Positions 1 to 11,245 are shown, counted from the first letter of the stretch. The stretch is 36,370 nucleotides of DNA from Cladosporium sp. IMV 00045 (GCA_001931905.2 MSJI02000638.1:1-36370); one strand, 5' to 3'. Numbers and translations are program-made. The notes: a model not told the origin generated them from the sequence alone.

Positions 1-2519
1 TTGAAGGGCTGGTTGCGTTGAGCTGGAGTGAAGCGGGATGTGTCGAAGGGTTCAGCGGAGGGCGGCGGCTTAGCGGGTAGAGAAGCAGGAGCACCCCACT
101 TTGCTATGCTGGAGTTCTGTGGCGACATCTGGTTGTGAATGTTGGAAGGAGATTGCCGCATTTGGTCGACCTGCATCGGGGCTCCTGACATGGGCTTCGG
201 CGGGAGAGGGACGTTAGGTGATGGCTGTCGTGGGAACACTGGCTGCGGCAGCGGGTGAGTGAGAGGTTGAGCAGCCATACGAGGACCGCCAGCATTGTGC
301 ATGGCATGGTGAGGAGATCCATATGAGGAGTTCTGGGAGTGGGAAGACATTTGTCTCTCCAGCGGAAGCGGCACACCATGGGGACCGGTGTTGCTGGCGC
401 CAGTGCCAGGTCTCTGTGGCGTAAATGGGCGATATGCTGCGTTGTTTGACGGACCGTTTGACGGACCAGGAACAAAGGCTTGACTCTGTGGATTGAAGTG
501 CGGACTCTTCCAACTACCAGGCAGAGGATGCTCTAAGGAGTTGGGAGCACGACCCATGTTCTGACTGGGCAGCTGTCCGAACGGATAATTCTGCTGCTGC
601 TGCTGCTGCATCTGAGATGAGAACGCAGGAGCTTGGTTCCGGTCAGGATATCCAGGACCCATTCCGAAGCCGGTTGCTGGTGGTTGACTTCCAGCAAAGG
701 GCTGCTGTTGCCAAGAATTAGGCATGCCATACGACTGCTGATTATAAGCTTGAGCATAAGGGCTCTGTCCGCCCGACTGTTGGTCAGCCATCTGCTGAGG
801 CTGAAGCGACATTGCCTGATTGAAACTCTTATTCAGATCGTAAGGCTGTTGACCTTGGTACCAAGACGACGATGCGTCAGCGCCTGCATAGGCGGACCCA
901 GCCCACTGAGCATTCGGATTCTGCCCGCCATACTGTGGGAAAGGATTCGCGTCTTGATTGGGGTAAAGACCGGACGCATACTGGGCCGTGTTCGCGCCTT
1001 GAGGGTTCTGATAAGCCACAGGCTGGCTTGTATAGCCGCCAGATGCGGTGTATGTCGGCGCGAAGAACGAACTATACGCTGAACGCGCCTCGAAGCCATC
1101 GTCGCTGTTATCACGCTGCTTCTTCTTGGACCGCTTGCCAGCCGCTGAACTTGATCGAGACTCATCCTTTTCTTTGAAGGATTCAGACTCGGTTGGCTTG
1201 GCCGAACCCATGATACGAAGGCGAGCGGCCTCATACCGTGCCTCGCGCTCCTCTCTAGTGACGGGCTTCTTCTTATCGTCTCCGCTGTCCTCGTCCGAGT
1301 TGGTCTTGGAATTTCCATTGGAGCCATTTGCAATAGCAGGACCAGCGTCTATGCCACGGCGGAGCAGCTTGATCTGCGGACCCGCGGGTGGCGGTGTGCT
1401 AGCAGCAGTCGAAGGGGTTACTACGCCTGTCAGAGGCTGAGGAATGCGACAGTGGGGCGTTCTAAATAAGCGAACCGCCGAGTTTGAGTCGTCCACAGAG
1501 TGACCAAGCTGGTAATAGTCGGCTATCTTGTGGGCCAGCATCCTGTAGAAGGAGTTGCATTGGGGAAGATTGAGGGATGACTCTTTGGCATCTTTGACAA
1601 AATCAATAACATCTTGCTCCAGCTTCAGCACCCAGATGCGATCACGAGGGTTCTCGAGCGCTTCGAGCAACTTCGTGTCAGGAGCAGCCGCGGAGGGGTC
1701 TGCAGTCAAAGTAGCCTGGCGACTCGGGCGTGGCACATTGCCGATTCCTGGGACCTCAGGCGGCACGTACAGTACGCCCTGCTGGGATGTTCCACCAGCA
1801 CCGGAAGTAGCTTGCGGCCGCCTCTGAGGCTCCATGGAATGGATCTCATGAAGTTGGTCCCTGAAGGCACGTACGCCATCCTCGGAGCCCATGCGCGAAG
1901 TCGGCACACCAGTCCCTGGTGGATAACCAAGATCATCATCCTCTGCGGAAGCTTGCACACTGGCGCTATCGTCAGGGCGCAGAGACTCTTTCTCATCCAA
2001 AGCGAATGTGGTTCCCGATGCGACGCTCTTGCCGTCGAGACTTGGCGGTTTTCCATCGCCATCAGAAGAGGATGCGAGCGTGCCGATTTCGTCGGCGTTG
2101 CTACGCAAAAGCAGTCCATCCGGAGTAGCTGCAGACTTCGATGGAGGTGAATTTCCATCGGCAGCTTGGACGTGAACCTCTGGCCTACTTTGCGAAGTAT
2201 GACCTGGCTCTTGCTGAGATCCTCCGTTCAACTGCGCATTTTGTCCTTGCGACGCGATGTCGAATGTCTGATGGGTGGTTTGAGTATGAGGGCCATTATT
2301 AGAGCCGTTAGGCGAGGGTGATGTGGAAGAAGGTTGTGGAATACTGTTCGTCGTGTGTTTTGAATTTTGGGTCGCACTCGGAGGCTGAATGCCCGCGGCA
2401 GCAATCTGGCACAAGTCAGTCATGGAGGTGCTGGAAGCGCTGGCAAGGCTCGAACGACTCACTCTGGCGAAAGATGGTCTCTCCTCTTTCGATGAGACGG
2501 GGTCCGCAGACTGAGCCAT
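1..2519 (-). CDS. R3H and SUZ domain RNA-binding protein (C-terminus beyond left edge)
   Basis: One uninterrupted reading frame runs from an ATG at 2519 to the left edge, about 839 codons without a stop, so the C-terminus lies outside the window. Residues about 1-280 are Ser/Gly-rich and low complexity. An R3H domain follows (about 290-350), recognised by NSFYRMLAH at residues 322-330, the Arg-x3-His signature. A SUZ domain covers about 381-440, with IKLLRRG at its start and REEREARYEAARLRIMG at its end. Both modules bind single-stranded nucleic acid, and the pair occurs in cytoplasmic mRNA-binding proteins of the R3HDM/Encore type. The rest is a Gln/Asn/Pro/Ser-rich, prion-like tail with six consecutive Gln near position 600. 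The frame upstream of 2519 has no other ATG before a stop, which supports this start. The gene is divergent from the zinc-knuckle gene at 3131. The domain assignment is firm; the cellular role is inferred. Confidence 0.85.
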   Translation of the reverse strand, partial: MAQSADPVSSKEERPSFARVSRSSLASASSTSMTDLCQIAAAGIQPPSATQNSKHTTNSIPQPSSTSPSPNGSNNGPHTQTTHQTFDIASQGQNAQLNGGSQQEPGHTSQSRPEVHVQAADGNSPPSKSAATPDGLLLRSNADEIGTLASSSDGDGKPPSLDGKSVASGTTFALDEKESLRPDDSASVQASAEDDDLGYPPGTGVPTSRMGSEDGVRAFRDQLHEIHSMEPQRRPQATSGAGGTSQQGVLYVPPEVPGIGNVPRPSRQATLTADPSAAAPDTKLLEALENPRDRIWVLKLEQDVIDFVKDAKESSLNLPQCNSFYRMLAHKIADYYQLGHSVDDSNSAVRLFRTPHCRIPQPLTGVVTPSTAASTPPPAGPQIKLLRRGIDAGPAIANGSNGNSKTNSDEDSGDDKKKPVTREEREARYEAARLRIMGSAKPTESESFKEKDESRSSSAAGKRSKKKQRDNSDDGFEARSAYSSFFAPTYTASGGYTSQPVAYQNPQGANTAQYASGLYPNQDANPFPQYGGQNPNAQWAGSAYAGADASSSWYQGQQPYDLNKSFNQAMSLQPQQMADQQSGGQSPYAQAYNQQSYGMPNSWQQQPFAGSQPPATGFGMGPGYPDRNQAPAFSSQMQQQQQQNYPFGQLPSQNMGRAPNSLEHPLPGSWKSPHFNPQSQAFVPGPSNGPSNNAAYRPFTPQRPGTGASNTGPHGVPLPLERQMSSHSQNSSYGSPHHAMHNAGGPRMAAQPLTHPLPQPVFPRQPSPNVPLPPKPMSGAPMQVDQMRQSPSNIHNQMSPQNSSIAKWGAPASLPAKPPPSAEPFDTSRFTPAQRNQPF
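591..608 (-). repeat. CAG repeat encoding poly-Gln
   Basis: Six tandem CTG units on the plus strand, read as CAG on the minus strand, encode six Gln in the low-complexity tail of the R3H-SUZ protein. The repeat is in frame and likely to vary in length. Confidence 0.8.
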
Positions 2520-3130
2520 GATGGCGAGTGCGATGAAGAAGTGGATGAAAGTGACAATTCCGGTCCAAGTAAGAGTGACGGAGCCGAGAACCGCTGCTTC
2601 CTGGGTTGGGCGCGCACGCGATGCCGCCTTATTCTTCGGTGAAGGAGAGAGTTAAAATCTGTCAGGGAAACCGAAAAGACCTCAGGAAACCGGCGGCTCA
2701 AGGAAAATCGTCAACTCCAGAGCCAAATGTTCGGGCATGGCGTAAAGGGCACATTTGAGGGTGAGAGCGGTGTCCAGTGGGCGAGTGGAGGGTGTGGTGA
2801 GAGGCGGCGTGCCTTGGGGCGGTGACAGGCCGCGAAAATGGCCTTGATACTGCGAACGCGGTCCAGACGGCGCAGGGAGTCGCGGTGGAAATTGTGTCCA
2901 CTTTGGTGGGAAGTGGGAGCAGTGATGTCGTTTGCAATAGTTCAAAAAGTGCTTGCGCTCGAAAGAGTGGATCAGACGGGAGCGGGCCGTTGCTGCCGGG
3001 AATCGTAGTGACTGCTGGTCAAAGTTGGGTGCTTGAGTGAAAGACACCACTTTGTGTGTAGATCAAAACTTTACATGAAGAACAAAACCTTGAACAAGAA
3101 CTTTGACAAGGAACAAGACGTCGACTGGAT
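2520..3130. promoter_or_regulatory. Divergent promoter region between R3H-SUZ and zinc-knuckle genes
   Basis: This 611-bp stretch lies between two outward-facing start codons and must hold both promoters and 5' UTRs. The minus frame upstream of 2519 stays open for about 150 nt without an ATG, so it is probably 5' UTR. No TATA box or other named site stands out, and the short ORFs here look spurious. Confidence 0.5.
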
Positions 3131-3951
3131 ATGAATCGTTACAAGGCTGGCGGACCGTCGAAGGCGACCGCGACAACCCTCTGCCAAAAATGTCTCAAGC
3201 GAGGTCACTTCAGTTACGAGTGCACGGCATCACAGCAAGATAGACCATATATCTCTCGACCATCACGAACGCAACAGCTCCTCAATCCAAAACTGGCTCC
3301 CAAACTTGCAAATACTGCTCCTGCAGCCGAAGTAACAAAGTGAGTACATCGCCACACTCTCATGTGAAGATCAAAACCAACCAATGACCCAGAACATCAG
3401 CATCAGACATCATCAAATCAAGCGCCGCAGCTCGTGGCCGAAAACCAAGTTTCGACGATCTCGACGAGCCTCGCAGGAGGTCACCTTCGGTCTCTTCACA
3501 TTTCAGCTCAGACTCCGTCTCCTCGATCTCAACGAATCGATCACGCTCGCGAAGCCCGCCACCACGCCAAACTCACACGTCATCACGTTCGCATCGCCAC
3601 GAGGCAAGTGAAAGGAGACGAACCCGATCTCGTTCTGTGGATCGACACCGTTCTTCCCTGAAGCGTAACGACGGAAAGCGTAAGGACTCCGACAGAGACG
3701 GCCGGAGTGTTCGATCTAGAAGCCCAGCGAGAAGGCATCACCGTCGTTCGCCCTCGATGGAACGACCAAGAAGACCCGAGAGACAAAGGTCGCGGTCTCG
3801 AAGCCCGTATCGTCGTTCAAACGAGTCATATGAACGAGAAAGGCCTAGTTCGCACGCCGATCGAGCCCCTCCGCCACCGCGTGAAAGGAGTTTGAGTCCT
3901 TTCAGCAAGCGTCAGGCATTGACGAGGGCACAGAACGGCGGTGAGAGGTGA
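3131..3951 (+). CDS. Zinc-knuckle protein with RS-rich C-terminus (ZCCHC10-like)
   Basis: The model is join(3131..3339, 3393..3951), 255 aa. Exon 1 carries one CCHC zinc knuckle, C18-x2-C21-x4-H26-x4-C31. The 53-nt intron has donor GTGAGT and acceptor CCCAG. This acceptor is the one that restores the frame encoding the second half, which is dominated by Arg-Ser/Ser-Arg-Ser-Pro dipeptides from about residue 110 to the end. A single N-terminal knuckle plus RS tail matches the ZCCHC10-type family. RS tails generally act in nuclear RNA processing, so a splicing-related role is inferred. The N-terminus begins MNRYKAGGPSKATATTLC, typical of fungal members. The gene ends with TGA at 3949-3951 and is followed by a long gene-free stretch. 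Confidence 0.8.
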
Positions 3952-6881
3952 TCGCCCGAGATCGAGATGTTGTCGAAATCCGGTACTGGCAGCAGACTGC
4001 ATCACCCGATGTTCGAGTGGGCAGAAAAGCTTCGCGTTCGGGGCCTTCACCCCGGTCCACGGACAGCGTAGAGGGGATGATCAATCGATTGGCTGCATTC
4101 ACACTGCTATCGCAAGATGCATCTGCGGGATGCGGCTCCAAATAGCTGTGGAACATGGCATCTCACCGACCACACGTGGTGGAGATCAACCGCTTCGTTC
4201 TGCCAGCAGGTGAAAGCTTCCACGGTAGAAGTACGACACATGCATTGCAAACCCGTAAAATTGAAGAAGGTATTGAATGGAGTATATAGCCGCGAAAAAA
4301 TGACGGTGCACGAAAGCGCCACACCTTTGCGTGCACACTATTCATACAACAAAAGTACCTGAACACGCATCACACCAAGAAACACAGCCCAAATTATGTA
4401 AGTTCCACTGCCCTTAGCTATCGTTTTCTCCACATCCATCAACGTACCCCTCGCAGCACAACGCTGAATCATCGAGTGTACGACATGTGAACGTACATGC
4501 ATGCGCGACATCCAGTCGAAGAGGAGGAGCAAAAAGCCAGCTCGAGCTTGATAACAGCGCACAAAGTACATGCAAGCGCGGCTTATCACCACGTATTGTA
4601 TGCATACAGCCGAGGGAATAGGGCGATTTGGTGCAGATGAAAAACATGTGAATTCTGGTGATGATCAAGCAGGGACACGTCCAGTAAGTGAAGGACCTCT
4701 GGGGCGAGGCGACAGCTTCCCTCTCAAATCTGGAGCTCCTTCCAGCGCCTGTTCTCGCCGGAGACAAGCGACCTAGATCTTCTATTTTTCCCTTTCAATT
4801 TTCTTCTGTGAACCTTCAACTGCCGATGGCGCAACTAACGGTACCTCCTAGACGCCCGCAAAGCGTGTCTCGTAACACTACTGACTCGTTCGTTGGGGCA
4901 CCGGAGGCACAAGACAATAGACTCGTAAAAAGGAAGCTACCGCATCCACGGGCAGTAGTACAGTAGTCGGCATCTAGAGCCTCGCAAGGCAGACTACTCT
5001 CGCCACAGCATCATGGCGAGTTCTTCGCCAGCGGATGTTGCGGAACCAAGCCTTACCGGGCGAGACGAATCCGACACCCATGGCTGGGTTGCATATCGTC
5101 TATGCAAGGAGGGAGATGGACTGGTGGTAGTGTCGTGCAGCCTTGCAAGGCGGCGGAAGCTAGGCAAAAAGTGGGCTGTGAGGTATCTGTGACTAGGACG
5201 TGTGGATGTTGCTTTCTGCACGAGGATAGTAGTACTGCTACCTTCCACGGAGACGCATGGTGGCATGTTGAGCTATGGGTCGAGATAAGAGTCCGACTGC
5301 AACCTCCGCCCGAATCTATTGGGGCTATTGCGGAGGTTGAGATGGGGATTGAAGGGAAGCATCGGGTTTGCGAATATATTGTTTATGCGAACATGCCTTG
5401 CAAGTATTAGCGATCGAAATCAACTAGGGCACATCGGCCATCGAGCGAATGATGTGTTGAAGAAAAGTAAGAAAAAAATCAAGGATGGCTCGAGACTACC
5501 GAGAATCATAGCCACACGTGCCAAACAAGCCTGGCGAGCCCTGGCGAGAGCTTGGAGTCTGGTATAGTAGTAGGGAAGAAAACCCAACAGACCTCTCAGG
5601 ACGTCGAAACGAGCACGTGGGCGCCATAGCTGCAAGAAGAGAGGTCGAGAGAGCACGCCAAATCTAGACACGCTATACGGCGAAGCACGGCAACTGGGGC
5701 CTTCCCGGTCGCGGCGCCCGGCAGACGGGGTGAGTGAGGGTCTTGGAGGGTGGAGTAATGAAAAGTGACATTCCACTTCCACGCCTGCCTCTACTGGCTT
5801 CTTCCCAACCTCAACTGCTGCTGCGGTCAGAAGCTCGGCGTCTCGATTGCGATCAATGGGATATTTCGATCCTTCGCTCGAACTTTGATCGGTCAACGTT
5901 CATCGTGATGGAAGGAATTCTATTATTGATGATCTTCAAGCGTGGCGTGCTGACTCTCTTGAAACATATCAACGCATACCTAGCCTTTGAATTCATTCGA
6001 TCGCCGGCACTGTCAGGTACTGGACGAGAATGTACCAAGGCATTCTTGATGATTGATAAGCAATTCCCTCCACAAACCGCGCTTCAATGCGACCAGCATG
6101 CCCGTCCAGCTGGGAAGGTCGTTTTAGTCTGTGGAGGAGGTGGGCAAAAAAATTGGGAAAGCCTCCGTTTCTTGAGATCGAGAGTGGCTAAGAAAGGACC
6201 GAGTCATGCTGGTCTGTGCAACTGCTTTTTGTATGCTCGCGCTGATTACTACTGTACACTTTATTTAGCCGCGACTGGGTGGTGTGTACGACATGTGACG
6301 AGTCTGACATACATGAATGGGGATGTGTATCGGGATTTGTGTTTTGCGTGGAAAGTGTGAGGTAACGTTGATGCGTCACAGTCAGTGAATGTCAAGCATC
6401 CAAGTTCCCACAAAGCCGGTCGATGATATCAGGCCTACCAAGACTGACTACAACGGCCGGCAATAGTTTATGAAAGTGTTTCTCTCCTACCAACGGCGGG
6501 TGGAAAGCCTGTCGCGTGCTCATCTGCCCCATACAGACTAATGGCCCGCACGGTTCATGCGTTAGACGAGCCCGACACCAGAGACAAGCAAACCGCCTCG
6601 ATACCGTATCGGCTATCTGCAGCCAGCCATTGGACTCGAGCCCGCTGTGGCACACCTCTCGATGCTCTTGCAGTCTCGCTCCCCCAGTAGTGACATTCTA
6701 CTCTCCACTTCTTGCTTGCGACCCTGACTCCTTCAAACATACTTTCATGGGCAGGCGCAGCAAACTGTAGGGACATAGCTTATCACCATCTACTTATACT
6801 TCTGCCGCCGCCGCCGCCGCTCCTCCGTCATCCGTCGCTCCTCTGCCCGTCTCCGCCTTCACATCTCGCCTGCCACCCGCC
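3952..6881. other. Gene-poor 2.9 kb region
   Basis: No conserved protein, tRNA or transposon could be recognised here. The longest frame, ATG 5758 to stop 6360 on plus (about 200 codons), has a Cys- and Trp-rich composition unlike a known family and no clear splice-supported extension. The last few hundred bases before 6882 are pyrimidine-rich and contain a GCC repeat, consistent with the promoter and 5' UTR of the SPX gene. Segments around 4260-4620 are AT-richer with several ACATG/ACATGT words but show no coding pattern. Confidence 0.4.
6804..6820 (+). repeat. GCC trinucleotide tract in 5' leader
   Basis: Nearly six GCC units lie about 62 nt upstream of the VTC5-like start codon, within a CT-rich leader. 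The tract is probably transcribed as 5' UTR. Confidence 0.7.
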
Positions 6882-9494
6882 ATGAAGTATGGACAAACGC
6901 TCCGGCAGCGGTCTATACCTGCATGGAGTGCATGTAAGTCTCACACTCTTTCAATCTCCCATACATAGTATCTCCCCATCCCCTGCAAGGTGATGCAATG
7001 GCTTCGCCTGTCTACACGGCCCACCAGGATCGAACCCGCAATGGCCCGCTGACGTCGGCGCGCAGACAACATCGACTACGACGATATCAAGAACTTCATC
7101 AAAGAAGGCACTACACCGGGCAAAGGCAAGACGGTCGCCGTGCCCGGCTGCGACGACGACAAGCCCCAGGCTTTCGAGAACGACCTATACCACATCTTAG
7201 AGGAGCAGCACCAGCGTATCGATTTATTTGTAAAGAGCAAGGCGCGAGAAATACAACATAGGCTTGGTAAGGAGAGCAGTATGGGGCATTTGGGGAATAT
7301 GTGGGCTAATTGAATTGCGGCAGATGACGCAAAGAAGCGACTGCGACACCTCGCGACTCGCAATGTATCGGCCGATCGGAGGATACCAATCAGCAGGCTA
7401 GAACGCTATGGTAAACTGGAAAACGATGTGCTGAAAGCAGGCGAGGAGATTAAGTCGTTGGCACGATTCATTGGCACTCAGCGTACGGCTTTTCGCAAGC
7501 TCTTGAAGAAATACAAGAAATGGACTGGATCCGTGCAATTGGAGGACCGTGTACGGAGAGAGGTGCTGGACGATCCGAAGAGCTTCACCAAGTATGACCT
7601 TGGCCCTTTGCTGGATGAATACTCAGGCACATTACACGATATTCGCGCACTTTACGAGGCCCGACTACAACAGGCAGCGTCTAATAAGCCCAATGCCCGG
7701 ACCGAAACGGCAACTTCAGAGTCGGCTACAGTTGCGAGATTGCAAGCCAGCCTGGCTACTGGATCGCGGACTGCTTTCGACACTGCTTTCGAAACAGCAC
7801 CGCTCGGCAGCTCGGGTGCTATTGCCAGCTATTTCGTGCACCCTGAGAGCGTGGTTGAACTTCACGTTTTGTTGCTGCAACACTTGCGATATCTTTCAAA
7901 TGTCTCGTCGAGCTTGTCTACCTCACCCGCGGCCCATTCGCCCAGTATGAATGGGCGCAAGAGCTCTCAAGATCATCAAGCAGATCACTTTGTGCTCGCC
8001 GCAGACAGTACCGAGCGTTTCATTCAGGAACAAAGTGCGCTTACCGTCGATGAGCGAGAACAACATGCTGGATCAACACCGCAAAGAACGAAATTATGCG
8101 CGCGTTGGAACAACGACGATGATGCAGTCGCTGCTGCCAGGACAGGAAATTCGGAAATGAGCACATACGCCCTGAAGTCGAAGCACGTCGATGCTTTCTT
8201 TGACAAGAGCCGACCTTTCATTCCTAGGAGGGAGTCTATGAAGGGTACAGAGAGTGAGCTGAGCACTGTACGTGACGTCCTTACCGGGGACGAGCACGTC
8301 CAGTCGCTATTCTCGATGTCATCTAGCCGATCGCGCTTCGTTGGGCTTGGAAACTCCCAATCCAACCTGGTGCTGGCATCTCTCGACAGCAACATCTCAT
8401 TCGAAAACGCGAACGTGAAAGGCAGCAAATCAAGTTTTCCGTTTGCAGTGCTGCAACTACGCCAGGAAGGCACTGCCGACTCTGGCCTTCTCAGCATCTT
8501 GGACAGCAGTCACTTGACTGAACGCGTTCGTGGATTCTCACTGGAATACCATGCCGTCTGGCACCTGTACAAGCCGAGTACAGTCGCTGCGCCATTTTGG
8601 GTCACAACTCTCACGCGCGATATCCGCAAACTACCGCCAGCCACCGCTAAGCGATCAAGCACCACAGACACCACCGGCACATCCAACCCCGACTCACCTC
8701 CAGCCGCAACAAGATCAAACGGCTCGTCCGTCTTAGGAACCACAGACGGCACAGTCACAGCAGTCGAAAGCTCTCGCCACCCCAGTCTAGGCTTCGGCGA
8801 CAGCGAAACCTCAGCACCACCTCTGCGCGCCTTCCGCAACAAACGCCGCCGCGGCTACCCCGAAGCAGAGCCCACCCAGCAGCAGCAGAAGTACTGGAGC
8901 GAATACGACCACCCGGAAGATGGCTCAGACGCCGGCGACGCGTACGTCCTCTACATCGACCCGAACGAGCGCTCCTCCTTCGAACTCTTCTTCGAGAAGC
9001 TGGCGAATTTCTTCTCGCGCAAACAAAAACCCGAAGAGGAAGGCTTGCTCTCGACACCCTCCTCCCCTCGCGACGACGAGACGTCCTCGGACGAAGAATC
9101 GCAGCTCACATCCGCGACGCGCCGGCCGAAGAACTACGGCGCGCTGCCTTCCTACCACACCCCCACGGCTCAGTGGAGCTGGACGCAGACCGCGCAGCGT
9201 AGCCGGGAAACGAGCATGGTCATCCCACAATTCGCGGCCGTGTCGCTCGTCGCTTCGCTGGTTATCTTAGTCGTGGCTTACTTGCTGGCTGCTACGGGCA
9301 GGCACAAACTCGCCACGGAAGTGGACGCGGGACTCATTTTCGCGACTGTCAGCTCACTGATTTTCGCGATCGTGGGTGTCGCGGCGCTGTGGAGGGAGAG
9401 GGAGGTTGGGTGGTTGAGTTGGATGCTTGCTGGTGGGACGTTGGTTGTTGTTGCGGTGGGGAGTGGGGGGTTGTTGGCTTGGATGTTGGGTTGA
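6882..9494 (+). CDS. VTC5: VTC5-like SPX/DUF202 vacuolar transporter chaperone subunit
   Basis: The model is join(6882..6933, 7066..7266, 7324..9494), 807 aa. Exon 1 encodes only MKYGQTLRQRSIPAWSA. Splicing adds YNIDYDDIKNFI, the diagnostic SPX start. The SPX domain covers about residues 1-170 and ends with the basic helix FRKLLKKYKKW (Lys 143-150), the inositol-pyrophosphate-binding surface in this family. The middle is long, Ser/Thr-rich and poorly conserved. Three hydrophobic helices at about 710-807 form a DUF202/Vtc1-like membrane domain. The order SPX, non-catalytic middle, DUF202 and the length fit yeast Vtc5 (835 aa), an accessory subunit that stimulates the vacuolar polyphosphate polymerase. 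I see no catalytic tunnel motifs of Vtc4. Both introns have clean GTAAGT/GTAAGG donors and CAG acceptors. Confidence 0.85.
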
Positions 9495-10024
9495 AAATCA
9501 GTTTGAGGGGTGTGGTTCGTTTTTCTGGTTTTGTGGTTTGAGGTTATTTGTGTCTTTTGTTTGTTTGTTGAATTGCGTGGCGTTACTAGAGGATGGAATT
9601 GTTTCTTGATATTTTACGAGTATTACGACCTTTGCACATATGGAATCTTCTTTTGTATGTGTGAGGTGTAATTATAATCAAAGATGGTGAATAGTCAAGT
9701 ATTGTGCACCGCGGGACAGTTATTGGTCTTGCCATAGCTTCTAATTGATTTTAGTTTGTAATTTTTCATTCTCATGTTTGCGATATTTCGACACGAGTTG
9801 CATCTATGTACATGTATTCACGTAGCAAAGGCTCGCCAATCCATTCTCCTCACAAGCCAGTGCATTCACTTTGCCAGCTCCCCCTCCAAAACGCGCTCCA
9901 ACGCGTCCATCTCGGGCTTTGACCTTTTTACATCATCCTCAGCGCTCGAGACCCTTCCAACTCGGAACATTTCCCACAACCTCCAACCCATTTCACCATT
10001 TCTCTCACCCACATCGCAACGATC
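9495..10024. other. Intergenic region (3' UTR of VTC5-like gene and promoter)
   Basis: This stretch is T/G-rich just after the stop at 9494 and AT-rich at 9600-9780, as expected for a 3' UTR and terminator. The last 200 bases are C-rich leader for the gene at 10025. No gene is visible. Confidence 0.5.
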
Positions 10025-10952
10025 ATGCTCGCCAACCCCTACCAACCCACAACACCTCCCCACCATCGCCAATACTACAATCATCACGCGCGCGAATTCC
10101 TCCCCAAAATCCCCTCGCCACTCTCTCCCCGCAGCGCCAACATCCATGGAAACCACCGCCAACAAACGCTCTTCATGTCCGACGATTTAGCAAAAGCACC
10201 CCAACAACAGCAACAGCAGCAGCAACAACAACAACAAGGACCTCTGCCATACTCAAAGCGCACCATCAAACGCGCCCCCGCAGTCAGTCAGGATGCGCTC
10301 AAGGAGCGCAGACGAGGGATGTTTCTGAGAAAGGTTCGAGAGGGGAGGGAGGATAGGAGATTTCAGAAGCATGGTGAGGATGTGAGTAGTATACCTACAT
10401 GCGTGACTGTGAGTTGAGAAAGATGGGCGAATGCTGACTTTTTGCGACTAGATCATGCGCTTGGACTTCGTACAGCGGCAGAAGCAGTGGGAGGCCGAGC
10501 AGGCGCGTTCGGCGCCTGCGGTGTTTGCGGATGCGATGGGGGAGGATGAGGAGGAGGAGGTTTTTGCGATGCCTGTCTCGAGCAGCGGCGATGCTATGCA
10601 ATTCTTCACACCTTCGGCAACACAGTGGCAGGCGACGCAGGAGGAGGCAGATCAGGTCGCGCAGAGGGAGAATGAAGAGCTGGAGGCTCTGCTGAGCTTT
10701 TTGCCGGGAGAGGAGATTAATGTTTCGCAATCGACGGCGGCGGCACAGTATCAGGATTACAATCAGCCTGAGAGCCAGCGAGAGGACGAGCAGATGTCGG
10801 AGCACTTCGGCAGCGATGACGATGATTACGAAGCGCTCTTTTCGGATTTCATCAATGCCGAAGCTCACGAGGCGGCGGTGATGGGAGGGGAGCGTGGGCC
10901 GCCGACTCAGGTGCCTGAGTCGAGTGGTGGCGATGCGATGGATATGTCGTGA
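10025..10952 (+). CDS. Fungal hypothetical protein with polyQ, basic linker and acidic C-terminus
   Basis: The model is join(10025..10381, 10452..10952), 285 aa. The intron of 70 nt has donor GTGAGT and acceptor CTAG, phase 0. I do not recognise a named family. The N-terminus is His/Pro-rich. Twelve Gln follow (10202-10237), then a basic segment with KERRRGMFLRKVREGREDRR, continued over the splice junction into KHGEDIMRLDFVQRQKQWE. The C-terminal half is strongly acidic, with EDEEEE near residue 155 and DDDDYEALFSDFI near the end. The basic block spanning the intron is the part most likely to be conserved, and it supports the splice model. Short acidic/hydrophobic patches of this kind occur in nuclear adaptor proteins, but no function can be assigned. 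The gene is convergent with PEX19. Confidence 0.7.
10202..10237 (+). repeat. CAA/CAG poly-Gln tract
   Basis: Twelve consecutive in-frame Gln codons, mixed CAA and CAG, interrupt the N-terminal part of the unknown protein. The mixed codons make simple slippage less likely than in a pure repeat. Confidence 0.85.
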
Positions 10953-11245
10953 GGGACTGTGGCAGAAGGTCTGATTTTTGCTTTCTTCATTTCGACGCGT
11001 TCTTAAGCATGGCGTTGGGGCAACAAATGGGAATACCGCTCAGCTCGCAGTACGAGCATTGAGAATTGTGGTATTCATTACGGGAACGGCTGTCCTTGAC
11101 TTTTTGTCATATCGCGAATTTCTACTTTCGCCTGGGTATCATGGGCTACAAGAATGTAAAAAAGATACTCCAAATCCCGCTTGTTCCACATATGTCATCT
11201 CGCATTCGTTAAGCACATGTCCACGGCGATCTCTGCACCTCATCA
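10953..11245. other. Convergent 3' intergenic region
   Basis: 293 bp between the stop codons of the polyQ protein and PEX19. It should contain both transcript ends. No gene is seen. Confidence 0.5.

Noticed and set aside
5420..5896. 158-codon minus-strand frame
   Set aside because: Basic, low-complexity and overlapping another equally open frame on the opposite strand; no family resemblance.
4477..6300. 15-nt word GTGTACGACATGTGA occurring twice (near 4477 and 6283)
   Set aside because: A repeat of this length can occur by chance in 36 kb and no flanking similarity was seen.
5758..6360. 200-codon plus-strand frame in the gene-poor block
   Set aside because: Composition is irregular, with no recognisable domain, no splice-supported extension and no coding-like neighbours. 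Kept as intergenic.
7020..7050. B-box-like word on the minus strand within intron 1 of the VTC5-like gene
   Set aside because: The bases around the loop do not pair as a T-stem and no A-box or acceptor stem was found, so it is not a tRNA.
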